Source: Ruminococcus sp. AM36-2AA
GTDB lineage: Bacteria; Bacillota; Clostridia; Lachnospirales; Lachnospiraceae
DNA: 64,000 nt
Reading direction: 5' to 3'
Assembly (NCBI RefSeq): GCF_003461955.1
Contig: NZ_QTYB01000008.1
Span: forward strand, 124,283 to 188,282
Every line of letters starts with the position of its first letter. The stretch's first letter is position 1. The position numbers were made by a program, and so were the translations under genes. The notes beneath the pieces were generated by a model that saw only the letters and a list, made by a program, of their open reading frames with translations, did not search any database and had not been told where the DNA came from. This document shows, piece by piece, positions 9,035 through 19,135 of the stretch.

Positions 9035-10388
9035 TGATCTTCACTCCCGCAATGATATGACTTGCCAGAAAACCGGTGTCAAAATTTCCGGACTGATAAT
9101 CCTCATTTTTCAAGATTTCATACTGATAGTCAATGTTTGTATCGATTCCGTCAATGATCACCTCACCAAGGGCACTCTGCATTTTTGCAATGGCTGCCTC
9201 ACGGCTGTCTGCATGAACGATCAGCTTGGCAAGCATGGAATCATAATACGGTGGGATCTTACAGCCGTTATAAACGCAGGTATCCACACGGATCCCGTTT
9301 CCTCCCGGAAAATGTGCCCCCTGGATAGTTCCCGGTGAAGGCCGGAAGTTTTTCTGAGGATTCTCGGCGTTGATCCTGCACTCGATGGCATGTCCCATAA
9401 TATGGACATCATCCTGTGATATTTCAAGAGGCATCCCCGAAGCGATCTTCAGCTGCTCTTTCACAAGATCGATTCCGGTTACCCATTCTGTCACCGGATG
9501 TTCTACCTGAATTCTTGTGTTCATTTCCATAAACCAGAATTTTCCATCCGGCTCCAGCAGAAATTCAATGGTTCCCGCATTGACATAGCCGGCCGCTTTT
9601 GCTGCCGTCACTGCCGCATGACCCATTTTTTCTCTTAATTCCGGCGAAACTGCGGCGCTTGGAGATTCCTCTATCATCTTCTGATGATTTCTCTGAATGG
9701 AGCAGTCACGTTCTCCCAGATGAATGACATTTCCCTGGTTGTCCGCAAGGATCTGAAATTCAATATGTCTGGGATTTACCACAAAATGTTCAATATACAT
9801 GGTACCGTCGCCAAAAGCGATCTCAGACTCTTTTCTGGCAGTTGCGTAGGCCTCTGGAAATTCCTCCGGGGTATTTGCCACACGCATACCTTTTCCACCG
9901 CCGCCAAGAGCTGCCTTGATGATCACCGGGTAGCCGATCCGCTCTGCTTCCTTAAGGCCGGTTTCAATATCCTCCACATCCCCTTCACTGCCTGGAACTA
10001 CCGGAACACCTGCTGCGATCATGGTGCTTCTTGCGATCTTTTTGTTTCCAAGCATGCGGATGACCTTCGATGGCGGTCCCACAAATGTAATTCCGCATTT
10101 TTCACAAAGCTCCGCAAATCTGGCATTTTCCGAAAGGAAACCAAATCCCGGATGGATGGCATCCGCACCGGAAACCATGGTGGCGCTGATGATCTGCTCC
10201 ATATTCAGATAGCTCTGTGCGGAAGGTCCCGGACCGATACAGATTGCTTCGTCTGCCAGCTGTGTGTGAAGGCTTTCCTCATCTGCCTCGGAATAAACTG
10301 CCACTGTGGCAATTCCCATTTCCCTGCAGGCACGGATAATACGCACCGCGATCTCGCCTCTGTTGGCGATCAGTAACTTTCGAATCAT
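9024..10388 (-). CDS. accC: biotin carboxylase subunit of acetyl-CoA carboxylase
   Basis: A 454-aa ATP-grasp enzyme that carboxylates biotin on AccB. It shows the N-terminal [16 protein letters not shown] motif, a glycine-rich ATP lid ([13 protein letters not shown]), the [15 protein letters not shown] catalytic stretch and the biotin-carboxylase C-terminal domain. Length is normal. It begins 9 bp after fabZ and overlaps accDA, so translation is probably coupled. Confidence 0.97.
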   Translation of the reverse strand: MIRKLLIANRGEIAVRIIRACREMGIATVAVYSEADEESLHTQLADEAICIGPGPSAQSYLNMEQIISATMVSGADAIHPGFGFLSENARFAELCEKCGITFVGPPSKVIRMLGNKKIARSTMIAAGVPVVPGSEGDVEDIETGLKEAERIGYPVIIKAALGGGGKGMRVANTPEEFPEAYATARKESEIAFGDGTMYIEHFVVNPRHIEFQILADNQGNVIHLGERDCSIQRNHQKMIEESPSAAVSPELREKMGHAAVTAAKAAGYVNAGTIEFLLEPDGKFWFMEMNTRIQVEHPVTEWVTGIDLVKEQLKIASGMPLEISQDDVHIMGHAIECRINAENPQKNFRPSPGTIQGAHFPGGNGIRVDTCVYNGCKIPPYYDSMLAKLIVHADSREAAIAKMQSALGEVIIDGIDTNIDYQYEILKNEDYQSGNFDTGFLASHIIAGVKINEN

Positions 10389-10397
10389 ACAATCACC

Positions 10398-10826
10398 TTA
10401 CCCGATCATAAATGTAAGTTCTGCCTCTACGGCAACCTCTCCATCTACAGATGCCACTGCGGAACCGATTCCCACGGGGCCCTTTCTGCGGATGATCTTT
10501 GTCTCAAGACGGAGTTTATCTCCGGGAACTACCTTTCTGCGGAATTTACACTTGTTGATGCCGCCAAAATAAGCAGTTTTTCCCTTCATATCCTCCAGGG
10601 AAAGAATAGCTACCGCACCAACCTGTGCCAGAGCCTCTACCATAAGGACGCCCGGCATTACCGGCTCCTTCGGAAAATGTCCCCGGAAAAAGTCCTCGCG
10701 GAAAGTCACGCATTTATATCCAACAGCAAATTCACCTGGTTCATAATCTTCGATATAGTCCACAAGCAGAAACGGATGTCTGTGCGGGATGATCTCTTCG
10801 ATCTGTTTTACGTCAAGATGTTTCAT
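10398..10826 (-). CDS. fabZ: 3-hydroxyacyl-ACP dehydratase
   Basis: A 142-aa hot-dog fold dehydratase of the elongation cycle. Active-site His17 lies in HRHPFLLVD and Glu64 in [12 protein letters not shown]. No fabA or fabM is present in the window, so unsaturated fatty-acid synthesis, if any, must use something else. Good AGGAGG site upstream of the ATG. Confidence 0.96.
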   Translation of the reverse strand: MKHLDVKQIEEIIPHRHPFLLVDYIEDYEPGEFAVGYKCVTFREDFFRGHFPKEPVMPGVLMVEALAQVGAVAILSLEDMKGKTAYFGGINKCKFRRKVVPGDKLRLETKIIRRKGPVGIGSAVASVDGEVAVEAELTFMIG

Positions 10827-10934
10827 TCTCTATCCTCCTGAAAAATCACGGAGAAAACGACCGATTACATAATCTGTATTCTTTTTCTCCGAAACATTCT
10901 CTTTCTTATTCTTTAATTCTGACCTGAAGATATT

Positions 10935-11537
10935 TTATCGGATACGGAAAAGTTTCTGTCCATACTCTACCGGCTGTCCGTTTTCCACATAGATTTCCGC
11001 GATCTCGCCGTCAAAATCACTTTCGATCTCATTCATCAGTTTCATTGCTTCCACGATTGCAAGAACCTGGCCTTTTTTTACTTTATCTCCTACCTGGACG
11101 TATGGCGGAAGATCCTGGGATGGTGCTGCGTAGAAAGTTCCGACCAGCGGAGAAGTTACCAGGCTGCCGGTCTGGTCATCTGATTTCTGTGATACGTTTT
11201 CCGGCTGCTCTATATTTTGCACAGGTACTGTATTCTGCACGCCCTGTGTTTCTGCTGCATTTTTGTCTGCCGCTGCCATTTCATCTGCCGGATCTGATAC
11301 TGTCGCCGCCACGGAACCTGCACCTGCCATCGGCACTGTATGCACTGCCCTGCGGACTTTTCCACCGGCCATTCCTGCCGCCGGAATGTTTTCCACAGTT
11401 TCCCCCATAACTCCCTGGATGATCTGTGGTTTTCCGTGTTCCATGCTTAAGATCAGATCTGCTGTCTCGTAAGTAAAAGCAGTAAGTTCTGATGCGGATA
11501 CGTGATCGATGAGCTCAAGGATCTGGTTAAATTCCAT
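10935..11537 (-). CDS. accB: biotin carboxyl carrier protein of acetyl-CoA carboxylase
   Basis: About 200 aa. The C-terminal biotinyl domain contains VEAMKLMNE with the biotinylated Lys, and a Pro/Ala/Val-rich linker (residues ~70-120) precedes it. Start is the ATG at 11537, 4 bp after the fabF stop; its GAGGAG ribosome site is formed by the last fabF codons. A longer in-frame reading to 11555 is not needed. The 108-bp gap to fabZ holds no further gene. Confidence 0.95.
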   Translation of the reverse strand: MEFNQILELIDHVSASELTAFTYETADLILSMEHGKPQIIQGVMGETVENIPAAGMAGGKVRRAVHTVPMAGAGSVAATVSDPADEMAAADKNAAETQGVQNTVPVQNIEQPENVSQKSDDQTGSLVTSPLVGTFYAAPSQDLPPYVQVGDKVKKGQVLAIVEAMKLMNEIESDFDGEIAEIYVENGQPVEYGQKLFRIR

Positions 11538-11541
11538 GATT

Positions 11542-12783
11542 TCACTCCTCCTCATACTTCTTTACAAGCAAGGTTCCGTTATGGCCTCCAAAGCCAAGGG
11601 AATTGCTCATTGCATAGCGTACTTCCTGTTCTGCCGGAGCGCCGATCATATAGTTGAGATCCAGCTCCTCCTCTGTTTCCGTAGTTCCCACAGTCTGATG
11701 GATAAATCCGTCCAGAATGGATTTTACACACACGATAAACTCAACAGCACCTGCTGCGCCAAGAAGATGTCCTACCATGGATTTTGTGGAGTTGATCTTT
11801 ACATCTTTTGCCGCGTCTTTGAACGCAAGCTTGATGGCTCTTGTCTCAAACAGATCGTTGTGGTGGGTTCCGGTTCCGTGTGCATTGATATAATCTACCT
11901 GCTCCGGTGCAACACCTGCTTCTTTCATGGCGTTTTCCATGGCACGTGCGGCGCCGCTTCCGTCCTCGGCCGGAGATGTGATATGAAAAGCATCTGCAGT
12001 TGCACCATATCCCACAACCTCTGCCAGGATATTGGCATTTCTCTTTTTCGCATGTTCCAGTTCTTCCAGAACAACCACACCTGCGCCTTCACCCATGACA
12101 AAACCACCTCTGTCTTTGTCAAAAGGAATGGAAGCACGCAGCGGATCCTCGCTTGTGCTCAGTGCGGTAAGGCTTGCAAATCCTGCAATTCCGATGGGGC
12201 AGATAGCACCTTCTGTACCGCCTGCAAGCATTACATCTGCATCGCCGTACTGGATGGCACGGAAAGCGTCTCCGATACAGTGAGTTCCTGTTGCACATGC
12301 AGTTACCACGTTTGTACACTTTCCTTTTGCACCGGTGGCAATGGAAACATTTCCTGCTGCCATGTTTGTGATCATCTTGGGAACAAGAAGGGGATCAACC
12401 CTTGAAGGACCTTTTTCCACAAGCTTCTTCTCATTCAGCTCCGTAGCCTGAAGGCTTCCCACACCGGAACCGATGATCACGCCTACCATGTACGGATCTT
12501 CCTCTTCCATCTTAAGACCTGCATTTTCCACAGCTTCCAGTGCGGCTGCCACCGCATACTGGGAAAAGGGCTCCATTCTTCTTGCGGTTCTGGGATCCAT
12601 GCGGTCTTTTGCTACGAAGCCTTTCAGCTCCGCTGCCAGTGTTGCCTTATATCCGGTTGTATCAAAACGGGTGATCGGTCCGATCCCCACTTTTCCTTCT
12701 TTCACTCCGTTCCAGAAGCTTTCCACATCGTTTCCGATCGGTGTTACTGCTCCAAGTCCTGTTACTACTACTCGTCTTTTCAT
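11542..12783 (-). CDS. fabF: beta-ketoacyl-ACP synthase II
   Basis: Elongating condensing enzyme, 413 aa. Cys-His-His triad visible: Cys in [11 protein letters not shown], His in [11 protein letters not shown] and His in [13 protein letters not shown] at 12783 is preceded by AGGAGG at 8 nt; the codon before it is an in-frame TTG. Sits 32 bp after fabG. Confidence 0.97.
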   Translation of the reverse strand: MKRRVVVTGLGAVTPIGNDVESFWNGVKEGKVGIGPITRFDTTGYKATLAAELKGFVAKDRMDPRTARRMEPFSQYAVAAALEAVENAGLKMEEEDPYMVGVIIGSGVGSLQATELNEKKLVEKGPSRVDPLLVPKMITNMAAGNVSIATGAKGKCTNVVTACATGTHCIGDAFRAIQYGDADVMLAGGTEGAICPIGIAGFASLTALSTSEDPLRASIPFDKDRGGFVMGEGAGVVVLEELEHAKKRNANILAEVVGYGATADAFHITSPAEDGSGAARAMENAMKEAGVAPEQVDYINAHGTGTHHNDLFETRAIKLAFKDAAKDVKINSTKSMVGHLLGAAGAVEFIVCVKSILDGFIHQTVGTTETEEELDLNYMIGAPAEQEVRYAMSNSLGFGGHNGTLLVKKYEEE

Positions 12784-12815
12784 CAATCTATCCTCCTGAC
12801 TCCGGGGAGCCTTTT

Positions 12816-13556
12816 TTACATTGCCATTCCGCCGTCTACACGAAGTACCTGTCCTGTAATATAACGTGCGCCGTCCGATGCCAGAAAAGCGGCTGCTTTT
12901 GCCACATCTTCTGCAGTTCCCATGCTTCCCATGGGAATGGATGCCGAAATATTTTCTTTCACTTTGTCGGAAAGCACGTCTGTCATATCGGTTTTGATAA
13001 ATCCCGGTGCAATGGCGTTGACCGTGATTCCTCTGGATGCCAGCTCTTTTGCGGCGGATTTTGTAAGGCCGATGATTCCCGCTTTGGATGCTGCATAATT
13101 GGCCTGTCCCGCATTTCCACGAAGGCCTACCACCGATGAAAGACTGATGATCCTGCCGCTTCTCTGTCTCAGCATCATTCTGGACACATGGCGGATGCAG
13201 TTAAACGTTCCTTTCAGGTTGGTGTCAACAACTCTGGAAAAATCTTCCTCGCTCATCTTCATGAGAAGTCCGTCCTTCGTAACTCCGGCATTGTTTACCA
13301 GAATGTCAACACGTCCGTATTTTCCTGCAATGGCTTTGAAAAAAGCTTCGCATGCATCAAAATCTGCCACATTACACTGCAGGATATCTGCCTGGCCGCC
13401 AGCTGCCTCGATCTCTGCTTTTGTTTCCCGGGCTTTTTCTTCTGAGCCGTTATAATTGATCACTACAAAATTTCCTGCTTTTGCAAGTTCCAGGGCGATG
13501 GCTTTTCCGATTCCACGTGCACCGCCTGTTACCACTGCGATTTTTTTCTCTGACAT
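12816..13556 (-). CDS. fabG: 3-oxoacyl-ACP reductase
   Basis: A 246-aa short-chain dehydrogenase. It shows the NADPH-binding GGARGIGKA near the N-terminus, NNAG, and the catalytic Ser-Tyr-Lys (SLSSVVG ... YAASKAG). Reduces 3-ketoacyl-ACP. It begins 16 bp after fabD in the same operon. Confidence 0.97.
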   Translation of the reverse strand: MSEKKIAVVTGGARGIGKAIALELAKAGNFVVINYNGSEEKARETKAEIEAAGGQADILQCNVADFDACEAFFKAIAGKYGRVDILVNNAGVTKDGLLMKMSEEDFSRVVDTNLKGTFNCIRHVSRMMLRQRSGRIISLSSVVGLRGNAGQANYAASKAGIIGLTKSAAKELASRGITVNAIAPGFIKTDMTDVLSDKVKENISASIPMGSMGTAEDVAKAAAFLASDGARYITGQVLRVDGGMAM

Positions 13557-13572
13557 ATGAATTCCTTTCTGA

Positions 13573-14493
13573 TCACTTAAGTTCCTGGCAGACTTTTTCT
13601 GCGTCTTCTACAGTCTGGATGTTATATACCTTTACATTTCTGTCGATCTTTCTCATAAACCCGGCCAGTGTTCTTCCAGGTCCGATCTCCACGAAGGTAT
13701 CCACTCCCTGGCGGATCATGTTTTCCACACTCTGCTGCCAGCGCACGGAAGATGAGATCTGTTTTTCCAGAAGTGCCTTTGTTTCGGATGGATCTTCCAC
13801 ATACTCTGCGGTTACGTTTGTTACATATGGAATTTTAAGCTGGTGGAGTGTGATACCCTCCAGAACCTTCCCCAGCTCTTTTCCTGCTGTAATAAGCATT
13901 GCGGAGTGGAAGGGACCGCTGACATTTAACGGGATCACTCTTCTTGCGCCAGCTGATTTCAGTTTTTCAGAAGCTTCTGCAACTGCCTCTGCAAGTCCTG
14001 TGATCACGATCTGACCAGGACAGTTATAATTGGCAATGCTGACATCTGAAATGTCTGCGATCACTTCCTCGATCTTCTCTGTTTCCATTCCCATAACTGC
14101 CGCCATGCTTCCTTTTCCTGCCGGAACTGCCTGTTCCATCAGGATTCCTCTTTTTCTTACGGTTGTAATGGCATCACAAAGCTCCATGCCGCCTGCTGCT
14201 TCGATGGCACAATACTCACCAAGGCTTAAGCCTGCAGTTACATCCGGATGAAGTCCCATCTCCTCTACGACCTTTTCCATGGCGAGGCAGGTGGTGACCA
14301 GCGCTGCCTGTGTATACTCCGTCAGATCAAGCTTGTCATTTTCTTCAAAACAGAGTGCTTTCATGTCCAGATCCAGCCACTTACTGGCAGAATCAAAAAC
14401 CTTTTTTGCAGTATCATATTTCTCATAAAAATCTTTTCCCATCCCGGCTTTCTGTGCGCCCTGTCCTGGAAAGATGAATGCTGTTTTTCCCAT
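13573..14493 (-). CDS. fabD: malonyl-CoA:ACP transacylase
   Basis: About 306 aa. GQGAQ at the N-terminus, the nucleophile Ser in GLSLGEY and the catalytic His in SGPFHSAML. Loads malonyl groups on acyl carrier protein. ATG at 14493 follows GGAGG by 9 nt; that site overlaps the end of fabK, whose stop is 4 bp away. Confidence 0.97.
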   Translation of the reverse strand: MGKTAFIFPGQGAQKAGMGKDFYEKYDTAKKVFDSASKWLDLDMKALCFEENDKLDLTEYTQAALVTTCLAMEKVVEEMGLHPDVTAGLSLGEYCAIEAAGGMELCDAITTVRKRGILMEQAVPAGKGSMAAVMGMETEKIEEVIADISDVSIANYNCPGQIVITGLAEAVAEASEKLKSAGARRVIPLNVSGPFHSAMLITAGKELGKVLEGITLHQLKIPYVTNVTAEYVEDPSETKALLEKQISSSVRWQQSVENMIRQGVDTFVEIGPGRTLAGFMRKIDRNVKVYNIQTVEDAEKVCQELK

Positions 14494-14497
14494 CTGT

Positions 14498-15442
14498 TTA
14501 TTCCTCCGCAAGAAAACTGTTTTTTCTGACTGTTTCTTTTGTCTCCGCCATCAGTCTTGCCATCAGATCTTTACAGGTGGGAATGTCTTTTACCATACCT
14601 GCGATCTGTCCAGACATCACGCTTCCGGTTTTTACATCACCGTCGACAACCGCCTTTCGAAGGCCTCCCAGTGTGAGAAGCTCCAGCTCTTCAAAAGATG
14701 CTCCTGCTGCTTCTTTTTCCAGATATTCCTTTGTCATGGGATTTCTTAAGGTACGGACCGGATGACCTGTGGTACGTCCGGTTACTCTTGTGTCGATATC
14801 TTTTGCCTTCAGGACAAACTGCTTATAGTTTTCATGTACATTACATTCCTGTGTGGCAACAAAACGGGTTCCCATCTGTACAGCCTCTGCACCCAGCATA
14901 AAAGCCGCCGCAATCCCACGGCCATCTGCGATTCCACCTGCCGCGATCACCGGGATCTTTACCGCATCCACAACCTGTGGTACCAGCGCCATGGTAGTTG
15001 TCTCACCGATATGTCCACCGGACTCGGTTCCCTCAGCTACCACCGCATCTGCGCCGCAGCGCTCCATTCTTCTTGCAAGAGCTACGGATGCAACGACCGG
15101 GATCACTTTTACTCCTGCAGCTTTCCATGCTTCCATGTATTTCTCCGGGCTTCCGGCACCGGTTGTTATCACTTTGATGCCTTCTTCCACTACGATCTTC
15201 GCAACCTCATCGGCGTTTGGACTCATCAGCATGATATTTACACCGAAAGGCTTATCTGTCAGTTTTTTTGCTTCGCGGATCTGCTCACGTACCCATTCTG
15301 CCGGTGCGTTTGCTGCCGCGATCAGTCCCAGGCCTCCTGCTTCGGATACTGCTGCCGCAATGTGATGGTCTGCCACCCAGGCCATACCACCCTGAATGAT
15401 TGGATATTCGATACCAAGTAATTCTGTAACTCTTGTTTTCAT
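14498..15442 (-). CDS. fabK: enoyl-ACP reductase II (FMN-dependent FabK)
   Basis: A 314-aa TIM-barrel flavoenzyme of the 2-nitropropane dioxygenase/FabK family. It has the N-terminal QGGMAWVADHHIAAAVSEAGG region and the phosphate-binding IAAGGIADGRG stretch. It carries out the last reduction of the elongation cycle; FabK enzymes are known to be insensitive to triclosan. No fabI is present in the window. The 101-bp gap to fabH, where acpP is often found, contains no gene. Confidence 0.95.
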   Translation of the reverse strand: MKTRVTELLGIEYPIIQGGMAWVADHHIAAAVSEAGGLGLIAAANAPAEWVREQIREAKKLTDKPFGVNIMLMSPNADEVAKIVVEEGIKVITTGAGSPEKYMEAWKAAGVKVIPVVASVALARRMERCGADAVVAEGTESGGHIGETTTMALVPQVVDAVKIPVIAAGGIADGRGIAAAFMLGAEAVQMGTRFVATQECNVHENYKQFVLKAKDIDTRVTGRTTGHPVRTLRNPMTKEYLEKEAAGASFEELELLTLGGLRKAVVDGDVKTGSVMSGQIAGMVKDIPTCKDLMARLMAETKETVRKNSFLAEE

Positions 15443-15463
15443 TTTTTACCTCCGGGAAATTGA

Positions 15464-15543
15464 GTCAGGCGGATATTTGCAATCCACTTTTCTACTTGCT
15501 CATAGTTTTAACAGTCCGTTAATCGGGACTTTGATTTTCTCAT
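15464..15543 (+). repeat. degenerate copy of the 162-bp repeat
   Basis: Starts with 'gtcaggcggatatttgcaatcca' and ends with 'cgggactttgattttctcattta', matching the two ends of the full repeat with the middle lost. It fills most of the fabH-fabK gap and its right end abuts the fabH stop codon, as full copies abut other stop codons. Confidence 0.6.
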
Positions 15544-16509
15544 TTAATACTCGATCAGACTCGCTCCATACGTCAGTCCGCCGCCGAATCCTGCAAGGAC
15601 CAGTTTATCACCTCTCTGCAGTTCTCCGCTTCTCTTCACCTCATCCAGAAGGATCAGAAGGCTTGCGGAAGACGTATTTCCATATCTGTCCATGTTCATG
15701 GGAAACCTGGAAATGTCTTCGCCCAGCCGCCTTGCCGCAGAACGGATGATCCGCTCGTTTGCCTGGTGGAGAAGATAATAGCGGATATCCCCACAGGGAA
15801 CCTGCTCTCTGGAAAGAAGCTCCTTCACCGCTTCCGGTACTTTGGATACCGCAAAGGTAAACACTTCTTTTCCATTCATCTGTATGTAGGTTTCCTTTGC
15901 TTTGGGATTATTTTCGTAACAGATCTGATTTCTGCTCTGCAAGGTAAGTGCCCCGCCTTTTTTTCCAATGGAATGGGTTACCTGTGCATATCTGCCACCC
16001 TCTTCTGCTTTCAGCACAACTGCTCCTGCGCCGTCCCCGAAAAGGATGCAGGTACCACGGTCCGTCCAGTCCGTTAAACCGGACAGTTTTTCTGCACCGA
16101 TCACAAGGGCACTCCGGTAAATTCCCTGGGCCAGGTATGCCTGCGCTGTGTTCAGTGCCAGAAGAGATCCCGTACAGGCTCCATTCAGATCAAAGCAGGT
16201 AGCATTTTCCGCTCCGATCTGCTCCTGTACACCACATGCCACACAGGGCATGATCTCTGTAGGAGAGATCGTTGCTACAATAATCAGGTCGATTTCTTCC
16301 GCCTTCATACCTGCATCTTCCAGCGCCTTCTGCGCTGCCCGGGCTGCCATTGTCACGGTATCCTCGTTTTCTTTTGCAATATGTCTCTGTACCACGCCGG
16401 TTCTCTCACGGATCCACGCATCGCTGGTTTCCACCATTCTGGCAAGATCGTTGTTATCCCACACCTTATCCGGGACCCAGGAACCTGTTCCACATATTTT
16501 ACCTGTCAT
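15544..16509 (-). CDS. fabH: beta-ketoacyl-ACP synthase III
   Basis: Initiating condensing enzyme, about 321 aa. Catalytic Cys in NGACTGSLLA, His in LHQANERI and Asn in YGNTSSAS. The start is set at the ATG at 16509 because GGAG lies 6 nt upstream; an ATG 12 bp earlier (16521) has no ribosome site. First gene of the operon and the point of transcription control by the palindrome at 16652. Confidence 0.96.
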   Translation of the reverse strand: MTGKICGTGSWVPDKVWDNNDLARMVETSDAWIRERTGVVQRHIAKENEDTVTMAARAAQKALEDAGMKAEEIDLIIVATISPTEIMPCVACGVQEQIGAENATCFDLNGACTGSLLALNTAQAYLAQGIYRSALVIGAEKLSGLTDWTDRGTCILFGDGAGAVVLKAEEGGRYAQVTHSIGKKGGALTLQSRNQICYENNPKAKETYIQMNGKEVFTFAVSKVPEAVKELLSREQVPCGDIRYYLLHQANERIIRSAARRLGEDISRFPMNMDRYGNTSSASLLILLDEVKRSGELQRGDKLVLAGFGGGLTYGASLIEY

Positions 16510-16651
16510 CTTTTTCTCCATGATATCTGTCTTACATCAGCCTGTAAAAGATCTCATCCGGTGAACATTGCTTTTATGCTTTTCTGCAATGGCCTCCTGG
16601 CTGGATTAATCTATACTGCTGTTCTCTGATTTATCTTTTATCTTAAAATAT

Positions 16652-16664
16652 TTTGATTATCAAA
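16652..16664. promoter_or_regulatory. FabT-type operator palindrome
   Basis: TTTGATTATCAAA is a perfect palindrome apart from its central base and matches the FabT box known from streptococci (TTTGA-N3-TCAAA). It overlaps the -10 element and start region of the fab operon promoter, a repressing position. Confidence 0.8.
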
Positions 16665-16691
16665 TTATATCATCATAAAAGTATTTGTCAA
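16664..16691 (-). promoter_or_regulatory. fab operon promoter
   Basis: On the minus strand a consensus TTGACA (16686-16691) and TATAAT (16664-16669) are separated by 16 bp, about 155 bases upstream of fabH. Confidence 0.85.
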
Positions 16692-16743
16692 GAAGGAAAT
16701 TTCTTATAAAAATCGTGGATATCCTGTCAGATGGGACTATGGT

Positions 16744-16772
16744 TTGGTATGAATGGAATTTTGTGCTATGAT
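16744..16772 (+). promoter_or_regulatory. promoter for the 16887 membrane protein
   Basis: TTGGTA (16744-16749) and TATGAT (16767-16772) with a 17-bp spacer, upstream of the plus-strand gene. Confidence 0.5.
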
Positions 16773-16886
16773 TGTTATAATGCAAAATCAGAAGTAAAAG
16801 CCTGCTCTTATCGTGCAGACATGAACAACTTTTAACCTCTTTGCATCTGATATCTTATATTTTGCTAAAAGAGAGTGTGATAAGAA

Positions 16887-17600
16887 ATGAAAAAGAACTT
16901 GTTCCTTCGGATCGTCTTCTACGTTGCCGGTCTTCTGATCCTGGCGCTGGGGATCATCCTGAACACCAAATCGGGCCTGGGTGTCTCCCCGATCATTTCT
17001 GTGGCCTACAGCATCGCCACCATTGGAGGATTTAATTTTGGTAATATTACCTTCCTTTTATATTCCGCATTTGTTGTAGTTGAGATTGTTTTACATATCT
17101 TCCGAAACCACAGATATTCCGGGGAAGCAGGCGGTGCCATTGCTCCGGCAGCACACCGGGATCTGAAGCTGGTGCTTATAATGGACCTTCTTCAGCTGCC
17201 TTTAAGCCTTGTGTTTACACGTTTTATGAATCTGTTTTCCGCACTGCTTCCGACACCCTCTGACAATATGTCATCCAGACTTCTGGTCCTTGCCGCCGGA
17301 ATCATCCTTACCGGGATTGGTGCCGCCATGTCTCTGAACATGCGTATCATCCCCAACCCGGGAGACGGGATCGTACAGGCCATTTCCGACTGTATCGGGA
17401 AATCTGTTGGGTTCACCAAGAACTGTTTCGACCTCTTTAATATCTGCCTTACCACTTCCATTGGCCTGCTCTTCGCTCATAAGCTGATCGGCATCGGCCT
17501 TGGAACTGTGATCGCTGTACTTGGCGTAGGCCGTGTTATCGCGGTCTTCAATCGCCTTTTTATGAAAAAAATGACAGCTGCCGCAGGCGTGGAGTATTGA
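16887..17600 (+). CDS. YczE/YitT-like integral membrane protein (DUF6198-like)
   Basis: A 237-aa protein with about five or six hydrophobic segments and the family-typical 'GLGVSPI' and 'NPGDGIVQAIS' loops that recur in YczE/YyaS/YitT proteins. Transport substrate unknown. Monocistronic. A second, distant member of the same superfamily is encoded at 32674. Ends in a basic tail. Confidence 0.75.
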   Translation: MKKNLFLRIVFYVAGLLILALGIILNTKSGLGVSPIISVAYSIATIGGFNFGNITFLLYSAFVVVEIVLHIFRNHRYSGEAGGAIAPAAHRDLKLVLIMDLLQLPLSLVFTRFMNLFSALLPTPSDNMSSRLLVLAAGIILTGIGAAMSLNMRIIPNPGDGIVQAISDCIGKSVGFTKNCFDLFNICLTTSIGLLFAHKLIGIGLGTVIAVLGVGRVIAVFNRLFMKKMTAAAGVEY

Positions 17601-17630
17601 TCTCCACTGCCATACGGTAGCTGTTTTATT

Positions 17631-17903
17631 TTACTTCATCGCCCACTGCACCAGGCACATTGCACCGATCTGCACCAACAGTATTACCGGTACACCAATC
17701 GCAAATTTGGCTTTGCGGGTTTTGTGGTGAAAAAAACGCATGCCCAGGATAGCTCCAACGCTGCCACCGATGACAGCACTCAGGATCAGAGTTTTCTCCG
17801 GAATCCGCCAGGCATTACGCCGGGCTTTCTGCTTGTCGGCTCCGAAAAGTACAAAAGCCAGGATATTCACTGCAAGCAGATAATAATATATGTAATCGTT
17901 CAT
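17631..17903 (-). CDS. DUF1294 small membrane protein
   Basis: A 90-aa protein with three hydrophobic segments, the 'FGADKQKARRNAWRIPE' motif and 'GMRFFHHKTRKAKF', both diagnostic of DUF1294. Function unknown. ATG at 17903 has GGAGGGAG 5 nt upstream; the longer reading frame to 17963 overlaps the methyltransferase end and is not needed. It lies 56 bp downstream of the methyltransferase gene. Confidence 0.85.
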   Translation of the reverse strand: MNDYIYYYLLAVNILAFVLFGADKQKARRNAWRIPEKTLILSAVIGGSVGAILGMRFFHHKTRKAKFAIGVPVILLVQIGAMCLVQWAMK

Positions 17904-17959
17904 GATATCTCCCTCCGAGCTCTGTGTCCTATATTTCGGACAGTAGCAGATTCTTGTAT

Positions 17960-18526
17960 TCACTGCAGTTTAATGATCAGCACCGGTATGGGCGGATTAT
18001 TTGGCCGGTTTACATATTCCGACTGGATCACCAGATACTTATGAGGATCCAGCTGACGGATAAATGAAAGCATCGCATCCCGTTCCTGAAATCCGGTATC
18101 CCCACCGCTGTAAATACAAATCGTCATAAGGCCGCCTTTTTTCAGAAGCGTAAGGCCGCTTTCCACTGCTCTTTTGCTGCTGTCCGCTCTGGTTGCCACA
18201 GAATGGTCTCCCCCTGGAAGATATCCCAGATTAAAGGTGATACAGGATACGGTTTCTGCTTCTGCATAGGCTGCCATGTTCTCATGGGAATCCAGGAACA
18301 GCTGATAATTCTCCGGACAGTCATCCTTTTTCAGGCGTTCTTCTGTGTGTTCCAATGCCTGTTTTTGAATGTCAAATGCCAGAACACGTCCATTTTCTCC
18401 CGCAAGTCTGCTCAACAATACAGTGTCGTTACCATTTCCCATCGTTGCATCAATACAAATATCTCCCGGCATGACCTGCTGCCGGATAAAATGTTGCGTG
18501 TATGCGGTGATCTGAAGATTTTTCAT
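17960..18526 (-). CDS. class I SAM-dependent methyltransferase, MnmM/YtqB-like
   Basis: A 188-aa Rossmann methyltransferase. The SAM loop is DATMGNGNDT, acidic FDIQ follows, then 'NLGYLPGGD' and the C-terminal NPPIPVLIIK that typify YtqB. In Bacillus subtilis YtqB (MnmM) completes the mnm5s2U modification at the tRNA wobble position by methylating nm5s2U. Assignment is by motif pattern; the gene is followed by DUF1294 and preceded by a GNAT gene. Confidence 0.8.
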   Translation of the reverse strand: MKNLQITAYTQHFIRQQVMPGDICIDATMGNGNDTVLLSRLAGENGRVLAFDIQKQALEHTEERLKKDDCPENYQLFLDSHENMAAYAEAETVSCITFNLGYLPGGDHSVATRADSSKRAVESGLTLLKKGGLMTICIYSGGDTGFQERDAMLSFIRQLDPHKYLVIQSEYVNRPNNPPIPVLIIKLQ

Positions 18527-18548
18527 ACAAAAATCCTTTCAAGATTTT

Positions 18549-19040
18549 TTACAGTTCATGATAATACGGGCAGATATCCTCATAATGTCCGTCCTTCATA
18601 CGGAAGCCCTTCGGGATCACCCCAAGCTGTGTAAATCCAAGTCTCTCATAAAGATGTCTTGCATGGACATTACATGCCACAACTGCATTAAACTGGAGAA
18701 CACCAAAACCGTGCTCTTTTCCCTGGATCAGACAGTCGGATACCAGTTTTTCTCCGATATGAAGTCCTCTGGAATCTCTGCTTACCGCATAGCTGGCATT
18801 GCAGATATGTCCACATCTTCCGATATTATTCGGATGAAGGATATAAAGGCCGTAAACTTTTCCGCTCTCCTCATCCACTGCAGCCGCTGTATAGGTCTGC
18901 TCCGCAAAGAATACCTTTCCGGTTTCCTCATTCAGATATTCTTCCTGTGGAAAAGCCACGCCATCTTCCACCACTTCATTCCAGATCCGGATCAGATCCG
19001 AAAGATCTTTTTCCTCGTATTTTCTTACTGTAATATTCAT
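18549..19040 (-). CDS. GNAT-family N-acetyltransferase
   Basis: About 163 aa with the acetyl-CoA loop 'SRDSRGLHIGEKLV' (Q/RxxGxG/A-type) and a typical C-terminal 'YERLGFTQLGVIPKGFR' segment. Similar to small phosphinothricin-type acetyltransferases; substrate unknown. ATG at 19040 is preceded by GGAGAGGAG. Possibly co-transcribed with the downstream methyltransferase. Confidence 0.85.
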   Translation of the reverse strand: MNITVRKYEEKDLSDLIRIWNEVVEDGVAFPQEEYLNEETGKVFFAEQTYTAAAVDEESGKVYGLYILHPNNIGRCGHICNASYAVSRDSRGLHIGEKLVSDCLIQGKEHGFGVLQFNAVVACNVHARHLYERLGFTQLGVIPKGFRMKDGHYEDICPYYHEL

Positions 19041-19135
19041 AATTATCTCCTCTCCGGTCAGGCTCCGGGACTCTTCCAAAAATCATGACCCGGTTTTATC
19101 TCTGTAAAGCATACATTCTCAGTCAACCCGCCCGT

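Larger units (their letters stand above)
16522..16886. other. divergent regulatory region, fabH / membrane protein
   Basis: No gene visible. It holds the fab promoter and operator on the minus strand and the promoter of the 16887 gene on the plus strand, annotated separately. The segment 16520-16640 is a leader for fabH without obvious structure. Confidence 0.6.
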
